Shown piece by piece: positions 31,351-41,204 of a stretch of DNA of 64,000 nt (the first letter of the stretch is position 1; the number at the start of each line of letters is the position of its first letter). The notes beneath the pieces are model-generated. The model was not told the origin of the DNA. It did no database searches and saw nothing but the letters and a program-made list of their open reading frames with translations. The translations under genes and the position numbers were made by a program. The DNA is from Linnemannia hyalina (taxonomy: Eukaryota > Mortierellomycota > Mortierellomycetes > Mortierellales > Mortierellaceae), in contig JAHRHY010000016.1 of NCBI GenBank assembly GCA_019671135.1, positions 740,501 to 804,500 on the forward strand, written 5' to 3'.

Positions 31351-31642
31351 GCAACGAACAAGACAAGATGCGCCATTGCGACCGACCAATTTCGATAGTT
31401 GTTGTTTGTTTATCATTATTAGCAGATAGTCCATAGTGAATAATGCAAGGACATAAAAACCAGCATTACTATGACTGCAAAGCGTCTCCTGCCTTCAAGG
31501 TCACTGCTATAGTTGACCAAGCCCTCATCGAGTATATTAAGGATGAAGACATTCTGACTAATATTAAATTAGTTACTTTGGCTGTAAAGTCCGATTAGTT
31601 ATTTTGACTGTAATATGAGCTTCTCTTTACTTCTCTCGGAAA
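31351..31642. other. 3' flank of the RNA-binding gene, with outlying copies of the repeat motif
   Basis: Between 31545 and 31615 are degenerate copies of the ATTCTGACT and GATTAGTTATT motifs that are frequent inside the adjoining repeat. The element may therefore extend farther left than the part matched by its second copy. Confidence 0.45.
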
Positions 31643-32202
31643 AAGATATTCTGACTGTAATGTCCGATTAACCAAATATTCTGACATTTCAAAAAGATAT
31701 TCTGACAGTAACAATCCACCTGCAAAAAGAGAATTCTGACACCATGCTTTTGGAGACATGTCAGAATATCTTTCTGCACAGTCAGAATAGCTGCTGTGTT
31801 CACACACAATTAGTGATATTAAGAGCTTTCCAATAGTCGCACGTATTCGCACATCAGAAGAATATAAAACAACAACCATTGGGTGCTTCGAGCACAAGAC
31901 CGTCGTGACCGTGAGGATGCTTTTTTTTTTCATCGACCGACACGACTGCTCGACCGCATGGGTGTTTTTTCCTTCAGGTGAATTTATTTCACATTTAGAC
32001 CATCTGGCATTCCCTGTATTCAAGATACCGCAATGGACTCCGTTTCTCGGCGGCATTATATCGGTGCGTTCCCTAAGTGCCTCTTTCGTCAAATTGACTA
32101 CTTTCAAACAAAACTAAAATCAGTGATTAAAACAACGTTAGATCCACTTTATTACGGCCAAACAGTTTTTTGAAAAGAGTGCCATATGAGTATTACATGT
32201 CA
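31643..32202 (-). repeat. Inverted repeat, copy A of an unknown interspersed element
   Basis: About 560 bp that recur in opposite orientation at 35428-35988 with very few differences. On the minus strand both copies contain the same frame of 157 codons (MKVVNLTKEALRERTDIM...), identical in protein. I do not recognise it; because the copies are so alike, its openness is weak evidence for coding. Motifs ATATTCTGAC / GTCAGAATAT occur many times near the ends (31647, 31677, 31698, 31759, 31781 and 32199 regions), as in sub-terminal repeats of DNA transposons. Beyond 32202 weaker similarity to the partner continues to about 32300. Confidence 0.8.
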
Positions 32203-34325
32203 GAATATCCATATCTGATATTGATTCTTGAAAAGATATTTTGGCATATGTCCATTGACATCAAGGTCAGATTAGTTATTCTGATATCAAATTAAAAAAT
32301 ATATATTTGACGTCATGAAGAATTATTATCTTATTCCCTCGGTAGTTGTCATTTCTATTTGTTTTTTTTTATTTTGGTTTGGTTTCCATTGTGCCCAATC
32401 ACTTTTAATCTGACACTCTCAAGCAGAACGCCGGCGGCAGAACAACGATCGTCCTCCTTGGCAAGTGTGCTTGTCTGTTCGCGGGGGCGGCGAAAGGGAC
32501 AAACTTATGGCAGTGTTTGTGTCCAATATTTTTTGACCAAGTTCACCGGTCAGTCGTGTAAAAGGTTTACCAACTTTTGCTCCCTCTTTTTTTTACGCGC
32601 CTCTTCACTTCCTATTTTTCTTCTTTCGCCTACAACCGCGTAAGCCTTTGTTTTGGTCATCGATCCGGATGTTTTCGTTGTTGTTTTTGTCTCCATGAAC
32701 ACGTCAACCGCACGAAGCGCACGTGAGGGACCATACTATCTCATCAAATGGAAACGCAGCTGGGGTTCGGAAGGCTTCTGGAAACAGCACAGTATAGCTT
32801 CCTCCACTGCCTTTGTCCTTAAAAAAACTTAGCGGCGCGCCAAGAACTGGTACCTTTTGACATGATTGTTATCCCTAATGCAATATCTTATCGTACCTGT
32901 AGATATTTTTATCGGCGTATGGGCAGAGGTGATGAGTTTCCCTGCTATGGCACAACAGATAATAAAGACCACATCTTTAATTCGCCCCCTGACGTTTGTA
33001 CATTGGGCTTGTCCGTTTTCTGGGGCTGGGCTTTTGTATAAGTTCACATACTGGTAATGGCTTAGGGACAGAGTTCGGACCAAGATCTTAAGAGGAGCCA
33101 GAGGTTGTGGGGGGGGGTAAGTAAGGCAGAGTCATGTCACTGGGGTGTGTGGTAATTTTACAGACGGCGGTCATTGAGGTTTTTGGAGAATCAGTCGGAC
33201 TATAGGACAGTGACGACCTTTTCTCAATCGGTCATCATTGCTAACCGATGCATCGTGTGTACGTGGATGTTTAGGCACTGTGAACATTGTGTCTCAGAGC
33301 TGAACGATATTGGGTTTCGGGAGTTGGGGGAGAGGATTTGCGCAAGGTTGAAGTGGGAAAGCATTATATAAGTATTTGTTGCCTTTGTATAATCTGGCGG
33401 GGAAAGACAACGCCAGCCAGAAAAGAAGAAGTTTTTTCTTTTTTGCCTTTTTTTCCTTTTTTTTTGTTAAGATGGTCTAAAAGTCAAACTCAAAAGCATC
33501 CAAAGGAACACTTGTTACGTCGGAAAAATCACCAAAAAAATCATCAATCAGCGTGGGGGGTGAGAGTGGCAGCGACAACAGTCGCAGGCATAGCGAAGGA
33601 GCGAACTCAGGGGCCGCAGAAGGAACGGAATTGGGAACCGCGGAGGCAACGGTCTTGGGGGCCGCGGAGGTAGCGGTCTTGAGAAACGCGGAAATAGTGG
33701 TCTTGGGAGTGACAGCGGCGGAAGATGCCTCTCCCTGGACACATCTGTCAGTAGATCCAGCGGGAAGACCAAGGCAGACTCGACAATTGGGGCATATGGA
33801 GTGCTGTGTTTTTGTGCTGCTTTGATCTCGGTCAGGGAGTTTGATTTAACCATGTGAGAGTCAATTGAGTGCTCTAGGGTGAAACATCTTTAGATTTGAT
33901 GGCCAGTGTTGATCTCATGACGGGCATGTTTCAAGAGGTGGTCAGTGCACTCTGATGCCAGAAGGGAAAGGTAACACGCGATCTGGCGCCCGTACTCAAC
34001 CATTCAAGAAGTTGTATGGCAAAATATGTGTGGCAATTTGCGTGGCCAGTGCACTTGGATGGAAAAGGTAGTTAGTTTAAGAAAAAAAAAAGGAGCATTG
34101 TGTGGCAGTGTAAAGTACTCCGATGGAAAAGGAAAACAAAAAAGGACAAAAAATATAAGAAAAGCAACATGAAGCCACTTTGTGGCCAGAACACTCAGAT
34201 GGAAAAAGTAGGTTGTAAGGGACAAAAAAGAAAAGGAAAGAAAAAGAAATAAAGCGTAGTTAATGTACCCTTGGGGTTTATTGTTTGTACTCGGATATGG
34301 ATGAATTAAAAGAACAGAAAAGGCG
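32203..34325. other. Spacer inside the inverted repeat, no intact gene
   Basis: There is no continuous gene. At about 32715-32830 a short plus-strand frame (GPYYLIKWKRSWGSEGFW) looks like a chromodomain-style strand but is isolated. At 33550-33830 a Gly/Ala-rich repetitive frame alternates GTEL/GAAEV-type units, with in-frame openness but no recognisable domain. T-rich and A-rich runs are common. Confidence 0.45.
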
Positions 34326-34463
34326 TTTTTTTTTCGTACTTCTCTAATCAAAGCACAGAGACGGCATTTGGAAGTAAAAGGGAACATTCACACCAAACCT
34401 TTCAGTGCGTCATCCACCAGTTGCTGTCCGATTCGGAACCTGGCACTGCACAATATTTGTCAC
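34326..34463 (-). mobile_element. Very short 5'-truncated LINE 3' end
   Basis: Starting from a T run at 34326-34334 (poly(A) on the minus strand), about 130 bp match the LINE 3' untranslated tail seen at 34478-34630 and at 950-1100 (shared landmarks include TTTGGAAGTAAAAGGG and a GAACCTGGC...TGCACAA segment). It stops just before the next T run. It reads as an independent insertion cut very short at its 5' end, lying directly next to another copy of the same family. Confidence 0.7.
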
Positions 34464-35031
34464 TTTTTTTTTTTTTTCGTACACAATTTTATTTCTCTAA
34501 CAAACAGCATAGAGAAGTTATTTGGAAGTAAAAGGGGACTACAGACCAAACTCTTCAGTGCACCATCCGCCAGTCGCAGTCCGGTCCAGAACCTGGCTCT
34601 GCGCAACAATTGTCGCTGCTCTTCACAGCTTAAACGGAAGAAAATAAAACTAGATACGAATGAAGGGGATTCTTCCCATCCTCTCCATCATTGACAACCT
34701 CCTCCTTCCTAACAAACTCTCCGACAACCGCTCGTCAGCAGCGCGTGGGTCCTTGGTCGCCCCAGGGCACCTTCCTTCACAATGTGTGGCTAGCGAAGCG
34801 CCACACGGACAGAAACCATCGTGCGTGATGTAACCGTATCCTTGACTCCAATCACCTCGGGGGCCTGTATATTTGGATGTCTTATCCTTGGCAGAGATGC
34901 CCTGGCTTTGTTCCCATGCGATTGTCGCGGAGCACCGAGGTTTCCAGATCAGCTCCGAGGCCTGCGCCTCCAGGTAGCCAACAAACTTGTGAAGGACTGT
35001 CTTGGCGATGGACCGAGCGAAGCTCCACACG
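34464..35031 (-). mobile_element. 5'-truncated LINE copy with poly(A)
   Basis: A T run at 34464-34477 is the poly(A) tail of a minus-strand LINE copy. The 3' tail and the last about 100 codons of the polyprotein follow (TVLHKFVGYLEAQASELIWK region, the same as at 570-640 and 41600-41690). The copy ends abruptly at 35031, where a 22-base A run and an 11-base C run begin. Confidence 0.78.
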
Positions 35032-35100
35032 AAAAAAAAAAAAAAAAAAAAAACCCCCCCCCCCTTTCCCCGGAAAGGGTTAAGGGTGGCTAGGTTGGTG
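35032..35100. repeat. A22-C11 homopolymer block with a hairpin
   Basis: A run of 22 A (35032-35053) is followed by 11 C (35054-35064) and then by CCCTTTCC-CC-GGAAAGGG, a perfect 8-bp hairpin. It sits exactly at the 5' border of the LINE copy. Confidence 0.7.
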
Positions 35101-35203
35101 GCGTTAATAGTGGGGTTAATAAAAGTGTGGCAATTTACAATGTTCATATGAGTCACATAGCCAATCGCCTCGCTTAGCTTGAGTGGCTTCTGTGACGTGT
35201 AAA

Positions 35204-35276
35204 GCTCGCTTAGCTTAGTCGGTAGAGCGTTGTGCTAATAACGCAAAGGCCGCAGGTTCGATCCCTGCAGTGAGCA
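35204..35276 (+). tRNA. tRNA-Ile(AAT)
   Basis: Folds as a complete cloverleaf of 73 nt without intron. The acceptor stem GCTCGCT pairs with AGTGAGC (one G-T pair), discriminator A. The D arm is GCTTAGTCGGTAGAGC; the anticodon stem TTGTG/CGCAA holds loop CTAATAA with anticodon AAT at 35237-35239 (read as IAU, isoleucine). The T arm is GCAGG-TTCGATC-CCTGC. The TTCGATC loop and TAGCTTAGTCGG provide intact B and A boxes for Pol III. Its AAT anticodon needs A34-to-I editing, the job of the Tad2-Tad3 enzyme whose subunit is encoded at 14-16 kb. Confidence 0.95.
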
Positions 35277-35427
35277 GCCAACATTTTTGCCAGTTTTTGT
35301 GATTTTACGTGGCTACCCTAGGGATAAAATAATATGATATTAATATCAGGTGATTTTTTGTAATTTAATTTGATGCAGAATAGCTAATCTGAGATTTACT
35401 GTCTATTTAATTATCATTTTTCAATTT

Positions 35428-35988
35428 TGACATGTAATACTCAAATGGCACTCTTTTTAAGAAACTGTTTGACCGTAATAAAGTGGATCTAAACGTTGCT
35501 TTAATCACTGATTTTAGTTTTGTTTGAAAGTAGTCAATTTGACGAAAGAGGCACTTAGGGAACGCACCGATATAATGCCGCCGAGAAACGGAGTCCATTG
35601 CGGTATCTTGAATACAGGGAATGCCAGATGGTCTAAATGTGAAATAAATTCACCTGAAGGAAAAAACACCCATGCGGTCGAGCAGTCGTGTCGGTCGATG
35701 AAAAAAAAAAGCATCCTCACGGTCACGACGGTCTTGTGCTCGAAGCACCCAATGGTTGTTGTTTTATATTCTTCTGATGTGCGAATACGTGCGACTATTG
35801 GAAAGCTCTTAATATCACTAATTGTGTGTGAACACAGCAGCTATTCTGACTGTGCAGAAAGATATTCTGACATGTCTCCAAAAGCATGGTGTCAGAATTC
35901 TCTTTTTGCAGGTGGATTGTTACTGTCAGAATATCTTTTTGAAATGTCAGAATATTTGGTTAATCGGACATTACAGTCAGAATATCTT
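35428..35988 (+). repeat. Inverted repeat, copy B of the unknown element
   Basis: Mirror copy of 31643-32202. The shared 157-codon frame runs on the plus strand from 35524. Differences from copy A are few and concentrate near the edge at 35430-35500. Past 35988 (towards the Whi2-like gene) similarity stops sharply; past 35428 (towards the tRNA) a weaker match to 32260-32300 continues around 35355-35400. Confidence 0.8.
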
Positions 35989-36454
35989 CTGCACTTCTTA
36001 TTTTTACGCACAGGGTCACTAGAATAACATCGAGGGGGATGATGTGGGTTCTCTCTCTCTCTATTTCCATTACTTGTACACAATTGCTCTCTTTGCACCA
36101 CTCGCACATGAAGAGAGCAAATGGATAGAGAGAGAAAAAGAGAGAGAACGAAAGAGAGAGACCAGCCATCCATCCTTGTTTTCGCCTGCCAGAGAAAGAA
36201 GAGCTTTCTTGTCGCCTTTGTTGTCTCATCCTTTTCACTTTGTTCCTATTTCTTATTATTATTCGTATTCTTCTCTCGTTCTCAGTCTTCACTCCCCATC
36301 CTTGCTTGTCCCTCCCTCCTTCCCCCTCTTCCTTTCTCCTAGCCTTCTTCCTCCTTCTTAATCTTCCTCCCCCTTCTTACTCATCGTCCTCTTTGCTGTC
36401 ATCCACACGATCCTTCCTTCCTTCGTTACAGAGTAACAGTCATCATCCCTGCAA
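35989..36454. other. Promoter and leader of the Whi2-like gene
   Basis: Contains a GA-rich stretch (36125-36160) followed by a long CT-rich tract up to the ATG. No other gene. Confidence 0.45.
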
Positions 36455-38240
36455 ATGTCAAACTCGCCCATCACCCAGGTCTCGGAGTCGCCCATCACCC
36501 AGGTAGCCCAGTACTCCCCTGGACCTGACTCCCCCTCTGGCCAGGCCTCCTTCCCCTCAAAGCTCCTCCTCGACCTCCGTGGCACCCGCTTCGAGATCGA
36601 CCGCGAAGTCCTCGTCTCCCTCCCCGAATCTATCCTCATCGTCATGTTCCCCAACGGCCTCATCCTCGGCCGTGGTCACTCTGACCCCTACGACGACGAC
36701 GACGACAACAACTCGGAGGAATCCATCTCACTCGATGACCAAATCATCTTTGTGGACTTTGACCCCGCCTGCATGGACTATGTCCTCGACTTCTACCACG
36801 AGGCCCAGATGGCCGGCGAGGCCCAGAGACTGGCCAACCCCAACGCCCACATCCACAACAGCAACCAGCATAACCTTGCCGCCCAGAACCCCTTGCTCAA
36901 CAAGCAGGCTATTATCGTCCTCCGCGAGGAACTCGACTACTTTGCAGTCATCCCCCCCAAGACCGGCTTCCTTGCCAAGGACGACGCCCCCGCCACAGGA
37001 CCCGTCCATGCTGACCCCTCCAAGGTCAACGTCAAGACCCAGTGTGGGACCCACCTCTTAGAGCAGCGCAAGATCTTTACCGCACTGCAGCGCAACATCA
37101 ACAAGGAGAACAACGTTGCCGAACAGCACCTTATCGATATGCTCTGCGTTTCTGGCTTCTCCCGCGACGACGAGTGGGGTTACCGTGACATCGAGCCCAA
37201 AAAGACGTCCATCGTCAGTATCGCCCTCGTCATGCTCAAGACCACAGGAAGTGGCAACCAGATGGCCACCGCCCAAAAGTTGCTCCTCTTCTGGAGAAAG
37301 CCAGCGGTACGTCACACACACTCACACACACACACCAAAAACACACCGACTCTACTCCTCCATACTCCTCTTTTTATTTGCTCTATGTCAAGTGGGATAT
37401 TCACGTTTTCAGGAGTATAAAAGGAGAGTATGGACTGAAGAACCACACAACCGGGCAGCCATATGGCTTGTTGATACGAAGCCATCAGGATACCGACGCT
37501 GGAACGACAGCATGTTCATGTATACAGCAAGAGTACCATGGGGTCGACAAGCAGCTAAATTTGATTACAATAACTGGTGCTCAGCGGTTGTTTTGCTCTG
37601 TCGTTATTGAGGGGCTAATCTTTTCCAGGGGTCGAAATACCATACCAACAGGCAGACGGACAGAGGACAATACTCGAATTGAGTTGGGGCTGAAGGAAAC
37701 CTTTCGTGTGTACATCTCAGTCTCAGGGGTATTAACAGCAGCATACGCTTGAACAAGCCATACATATCAAAACGGACGAACAATGTGAAGGTCGTGCATG
37801 TATCGTCGCAGCGTTATACCCCTGGTCCTGTATGCTCATTATCATGGCCCTGCTGCATGTCATTCATACCTCCCCCACAGTCTTTGTATTATTACATTTC
37901 GCCCTCAATTTTTTTTGGTCGATGCACTGAACAACCACATCCCAAAAAAACGGAGAAGGAGCAGAGAATGCAGTTGACTCTCTTTTTATCTAACCCTCGC
38001 AGTCGACATAACGGACAGGTCGAGCAAATCAGTTATCTGGATCTTGTCTTTCGTCGATAAGAAAAGGCCAGCTACCTTGTCCACTAACGCTTCTTTCTTG
38101 CCACTTCTGTTGCTATTTGATGACAATAGAGGAAATGCTGGTGGGATGGCGTTGAAGTGGAGCTGGATCAGGATGAGCACAAACTGCCCATTCGCCTCTG
38201 GGCCAGACGGACATGGACTCTGGAATTGGTCCTCGTTTAA
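36455..38240 (+). CDS. WHI2: Whi2-like BTB/POZ growth regulator
   Basis: Exons 36455-37306 and 38130-38240 give 320 residues. Exon 1 encodes a Pro/Ser-rich start and then LLLDLRGTRFEIDREVLVSLPESILIVMFPNGL, the characteristic start of the Whi2 BTB-like domain, with FVDFDPACMDYVLDFY and LREELDYFAVIP later. Exon 2 adds RKCWWDGVEVEL and RLWARRTWTLELVL, the conserved Whi2 C-terminus. In yeast, Whi2 works with Psr phosphatases in stress response and low-amino-acid TORC1 control. The acidic run DDDDDNNSEES interrupts the BTB domain. The intron of 823 bp is far longer than others in the window, but its GT and AG borders join phase 0 to phase 0 and both sides are conserved. Confidence 0.88.
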
Positions 38241-38889
38241 GACCTCGCCACTACAAAGGATCTACATACGCTAATCATCCACAACGAAGGCACGTCTTTC
38301 ATTCAGGGACATTCAAACATTTTCGCAAAAGAGTGGCAGCCCAATCGGAACGTGGGGCAATGAGATAGCAGTGGCTAGGAGTGGATTCAGACCTGTCTTG
38401 GTCACAACCAATGCGACCAGCAGGATTCATCTTGTTATCACTCAATTCACATCTCTTGTCGTCCTACTCTCTTCTGGGTTGTTTTACTCTTTGTCATCCC
38501 TCAATCAATTTTTTTCCTTCTTTGATATCGATCTGCACATTCGTTCACCATTCTCCATCAAATCTATTGTCTATTTATCTTCTTTGATACCACGATTCTA
38601 CTTTTTCATGCCTTTTTTTTTCTCTGTCAATATACCTCCTTTCGCTAATAAAAAAATACGACCACCTTGCTCTGGAGACTCGAAGCAGAACGGGAAGCGA
38701 GTAATAGTTTTGGCCCGCAATGGTTATTGCTATGCCGTCCACAGGCGATTGTTTGTCGTTGTTTGAGTTATTGGAACGTTAAGGGAAACAATAATAGTAT
38801 GTGTGTGCGCTACAAACGCAAAGGCAAAGTGAAAGAAAGACAATCAAAGACGGGAAGGATCGAGTAAAAATATTTTTGTTCTTAAAGAG
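38241..38889. other. Intergenic between the Whi2-like gene and the CotH relic
   Basis: Nothing recognised; AT-rich with pyrimidine runs. Confidence 0.35.
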
Positions 38890-40460
38890 CCATGACAGTG
38901 GCAAATAATGATGGCGAGGGCAAGCACGCCAATATGTATGCCCTGACTGGGCGCAGCAGAGCTTCCGACGTCGAAAGGCTTTGTCTCCATTGGGACCGTT
39001 TTCGTCCCTCGTCGTCGTAATTATCAATGGTGCCCGCGTTCTTGGGAGGCAGAGGGACACGGTCAACTAGACCCGCGGGGGATCTGCAACCAAGCTCGTT
39101 GGCGACAAGGGCTGACATCTGCGTGACCCAGGGGATGACGCCGGTGGTCATATCCTTGGTGCGGTGGTTCAAGTTGTTGTTAAAGTCCTCGAAAGTAAAA
39201 GCCGTTTGCTAATACCGTCAGAGTGGCGCTTGAGACCGATATCTCACTTGGCATCGTTGGAGAGTATCTTGTTGTTGGCCTGGATTCGGGGTACGAGGGT
39301 CTTGGGTTTGAAGGCTGTGGTGGTCAACTCTTGGAGGAACTGCTCGAACATTCTGTTGATCTGCTGGTTCTGGAGGATCAGCTTGCTAACCAAGGGGCGG
39401 GGGACCTTCAGACGACATGTCGTACCAGTTCTTGTAAGAGGGGACGCGGGAGGAAGGGGCACCGTTGCCGAGAGTACCGTTAAAATTAGTAGGCAGCCAC
39501 TGCCACTTGTCCGAAGGACCCATGGTGGGGTTCAGGTACATGAAATAGTTCGAGGCCAGGTGCCAATAGTTGTCAAAAGCACCAGCAAGGTACTTAAGGG
39601 CCATGTTACGGAGACACCATCAAGATCCAGGGCAGGGTGTTATTCCAGAAACCAACGGGATCGAGGGGTCGAGGCGGGGTCAAAGTCCTGGAGAAACTTC
39701 ATCAACTCGATCAAGTCCTTGAGGGGATCTTCGTTGGGGTTCTTGCCGAGATGCTCTGAGACATAGCTAATCTCTGGTTATAGTTGGACGAGTGGGGGAC
39801 CTTGGTATTCGGGCGAAGCTTATTTTCGTTCCAGGCGTTCATCTGGACCAGGGAACCGAGCTCAGTCTTTCCATCACCCTGGCGAACGGACTGCTTAAGG
39901 AAAGACTTCTTGATCTCATCGACCATCAAATAGAAACCGTAAGGTTTATTGTTGACAAAGAGGCGAACCCAAGCACCTTGCTGGGGATGCCGGCAGAGTT
40001 GAGCATGTCGATGTAGACCTTCTCACGCATCATGGCGGGATCCATGACCATCGAGCGCAGCTTGATGTTAGAATGATAGAAGGTCTGGCTGTAGTCATTG
40101 TGGAACTTGAACTTGAACGACCGTTTCTGGTGTTCCTTGGACGACTTGCCGGCGGTCTTGAAGGTGATGTTGGTCTAGCTGTAGATGACTTTGGAGTTGA
40201 TAAAGCGGAAATCGACTTAGTAGCCCTTGAAATTGCAGATGTTGATGTTTATCTCACCGATGGAGGCCTGTGGGGCGGTTACATGGTTGTTGCGATTTGC
40301 TTGTGCTTGAAGACCTTGGTCTTGGAGGGATAGCGGGCCATATAGGTGTAGGGAATCTTGGGGAGACTCCTCACGACTGCCTGGCGCTCAAAGAACATGA
40401 ATGAGTGAAGGTGAAGGCAAAAAGAAGGAAAGGGAAATAAAATAGAATAGAAGAGATGCA
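38890..40460 (-). pseudogene. CotH-family protein pseudogene
   Basis: Minus-strand fragments in consecutive order match CotH (spore-coat protein H / CotH kinase-like) proteins, which are abundant in Mucoromycota. They include an N-terminal piece with IPYTYMARYPSKTKVF, then RSFKFKFHNDYSQTFY, the family box MREKVYIDMLNSAGIPS, WVRLFVNNKPYGFYLMVDEI, KSFLKQ, GSLVQMNAW, DPVGFWNNTLPWIL, YLAGAFDNYWHLASNYFMYL and a TNFNGTLGNG segment. The copy is broken by in-frame stops (TAA at 40217-40219, TAG at 40175-40177) and several frameshifts. No signal peptide can be assigned. It is a dead copy; family members are secreted or surface proteins. Confidence 0.8.
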
Positions 40461-40890
40461 TCGAGAGGAGAGGGGACAGAGTCTTCGTTTTATTCCTTTG
40501 CCGAGAAAAAAAATGTCAGACATTCAGGTCAAACATATCTCATTCTCACATATAGCTCCGCACCGGTAACTCGGGCCCAATCATCATCGTCGCCATCCAT
40601 CGCCATCCTCATCATCTCCATCTCTCCTATATAAAACCCCTTGCACCCTTCCCCATATGACATCGCTGTCTGTTCCATTCTACCTCTCTCTCTCTGCGGA
40701 AGTGCAAGAAAAGAAGAGGAAGTCTGTTTAAACAGATAACAGAGAAATTGGCAAGAATACCATTTTGAGATCTCTGTCCCCTTCACGTTGGGTATAGAGC
40801 CGTGGTCTTGGACAGGTAAACAAACACACTCCCTTCATTATTTTAACCGCGCACACACTCCTTGCCATGTTTAAACACGCGAAAATAGTA

Positions 40891-40927
<37 letters not shown>

Positions 40928-41204
40928 GGAATGAAGGGATGTAGGAAAGTAGGAAAGTAGGAAAGTAAATCTAAGAAAGAAGGAAGGAAGGAAGGGAAAA
41001 CAACAGCGGGTGTCGGACATATCACAACCGACAATGTCAATGCAGGAATTAGCGGGTCGGGATCAGGGTCCGCCTGCTTTCCATGACCGGAGGTGGACAC
41101 GGATGACTTAGGGAGGGAGTTGATAAAGCGGGAACAATAGTGAGGGATGATATTACGCGCATAATCCGCTCCACTCTCTCCTTCTAGTCCTTCATACAAG
41201 AAAA
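40461..41204. other. Intergenic with a (GA)n microsatellite
   Basis: Contains a GA dinucleotide run at about 40892-40923 and purine arrays (GGAAAGTAGGAAAGTA at about 40943-40970). No gene. Confidence 0.5.

Noticed and set aside
30559..31434. 291-codon minus-strand ORF opposite the RNA-binding gene
   Set aside because: Antisense shadow. Its long Val/Ala run is the complement of the AAC-coded Asn tract.
36455..37420. Reading the Whi2-like gene as an unspliced 321-codon frame ending at 37420
   Set aside because: The frame after 37306 is low-complexity intron sequence, and the conserved C-terminus appears at 38130 in matching phase.
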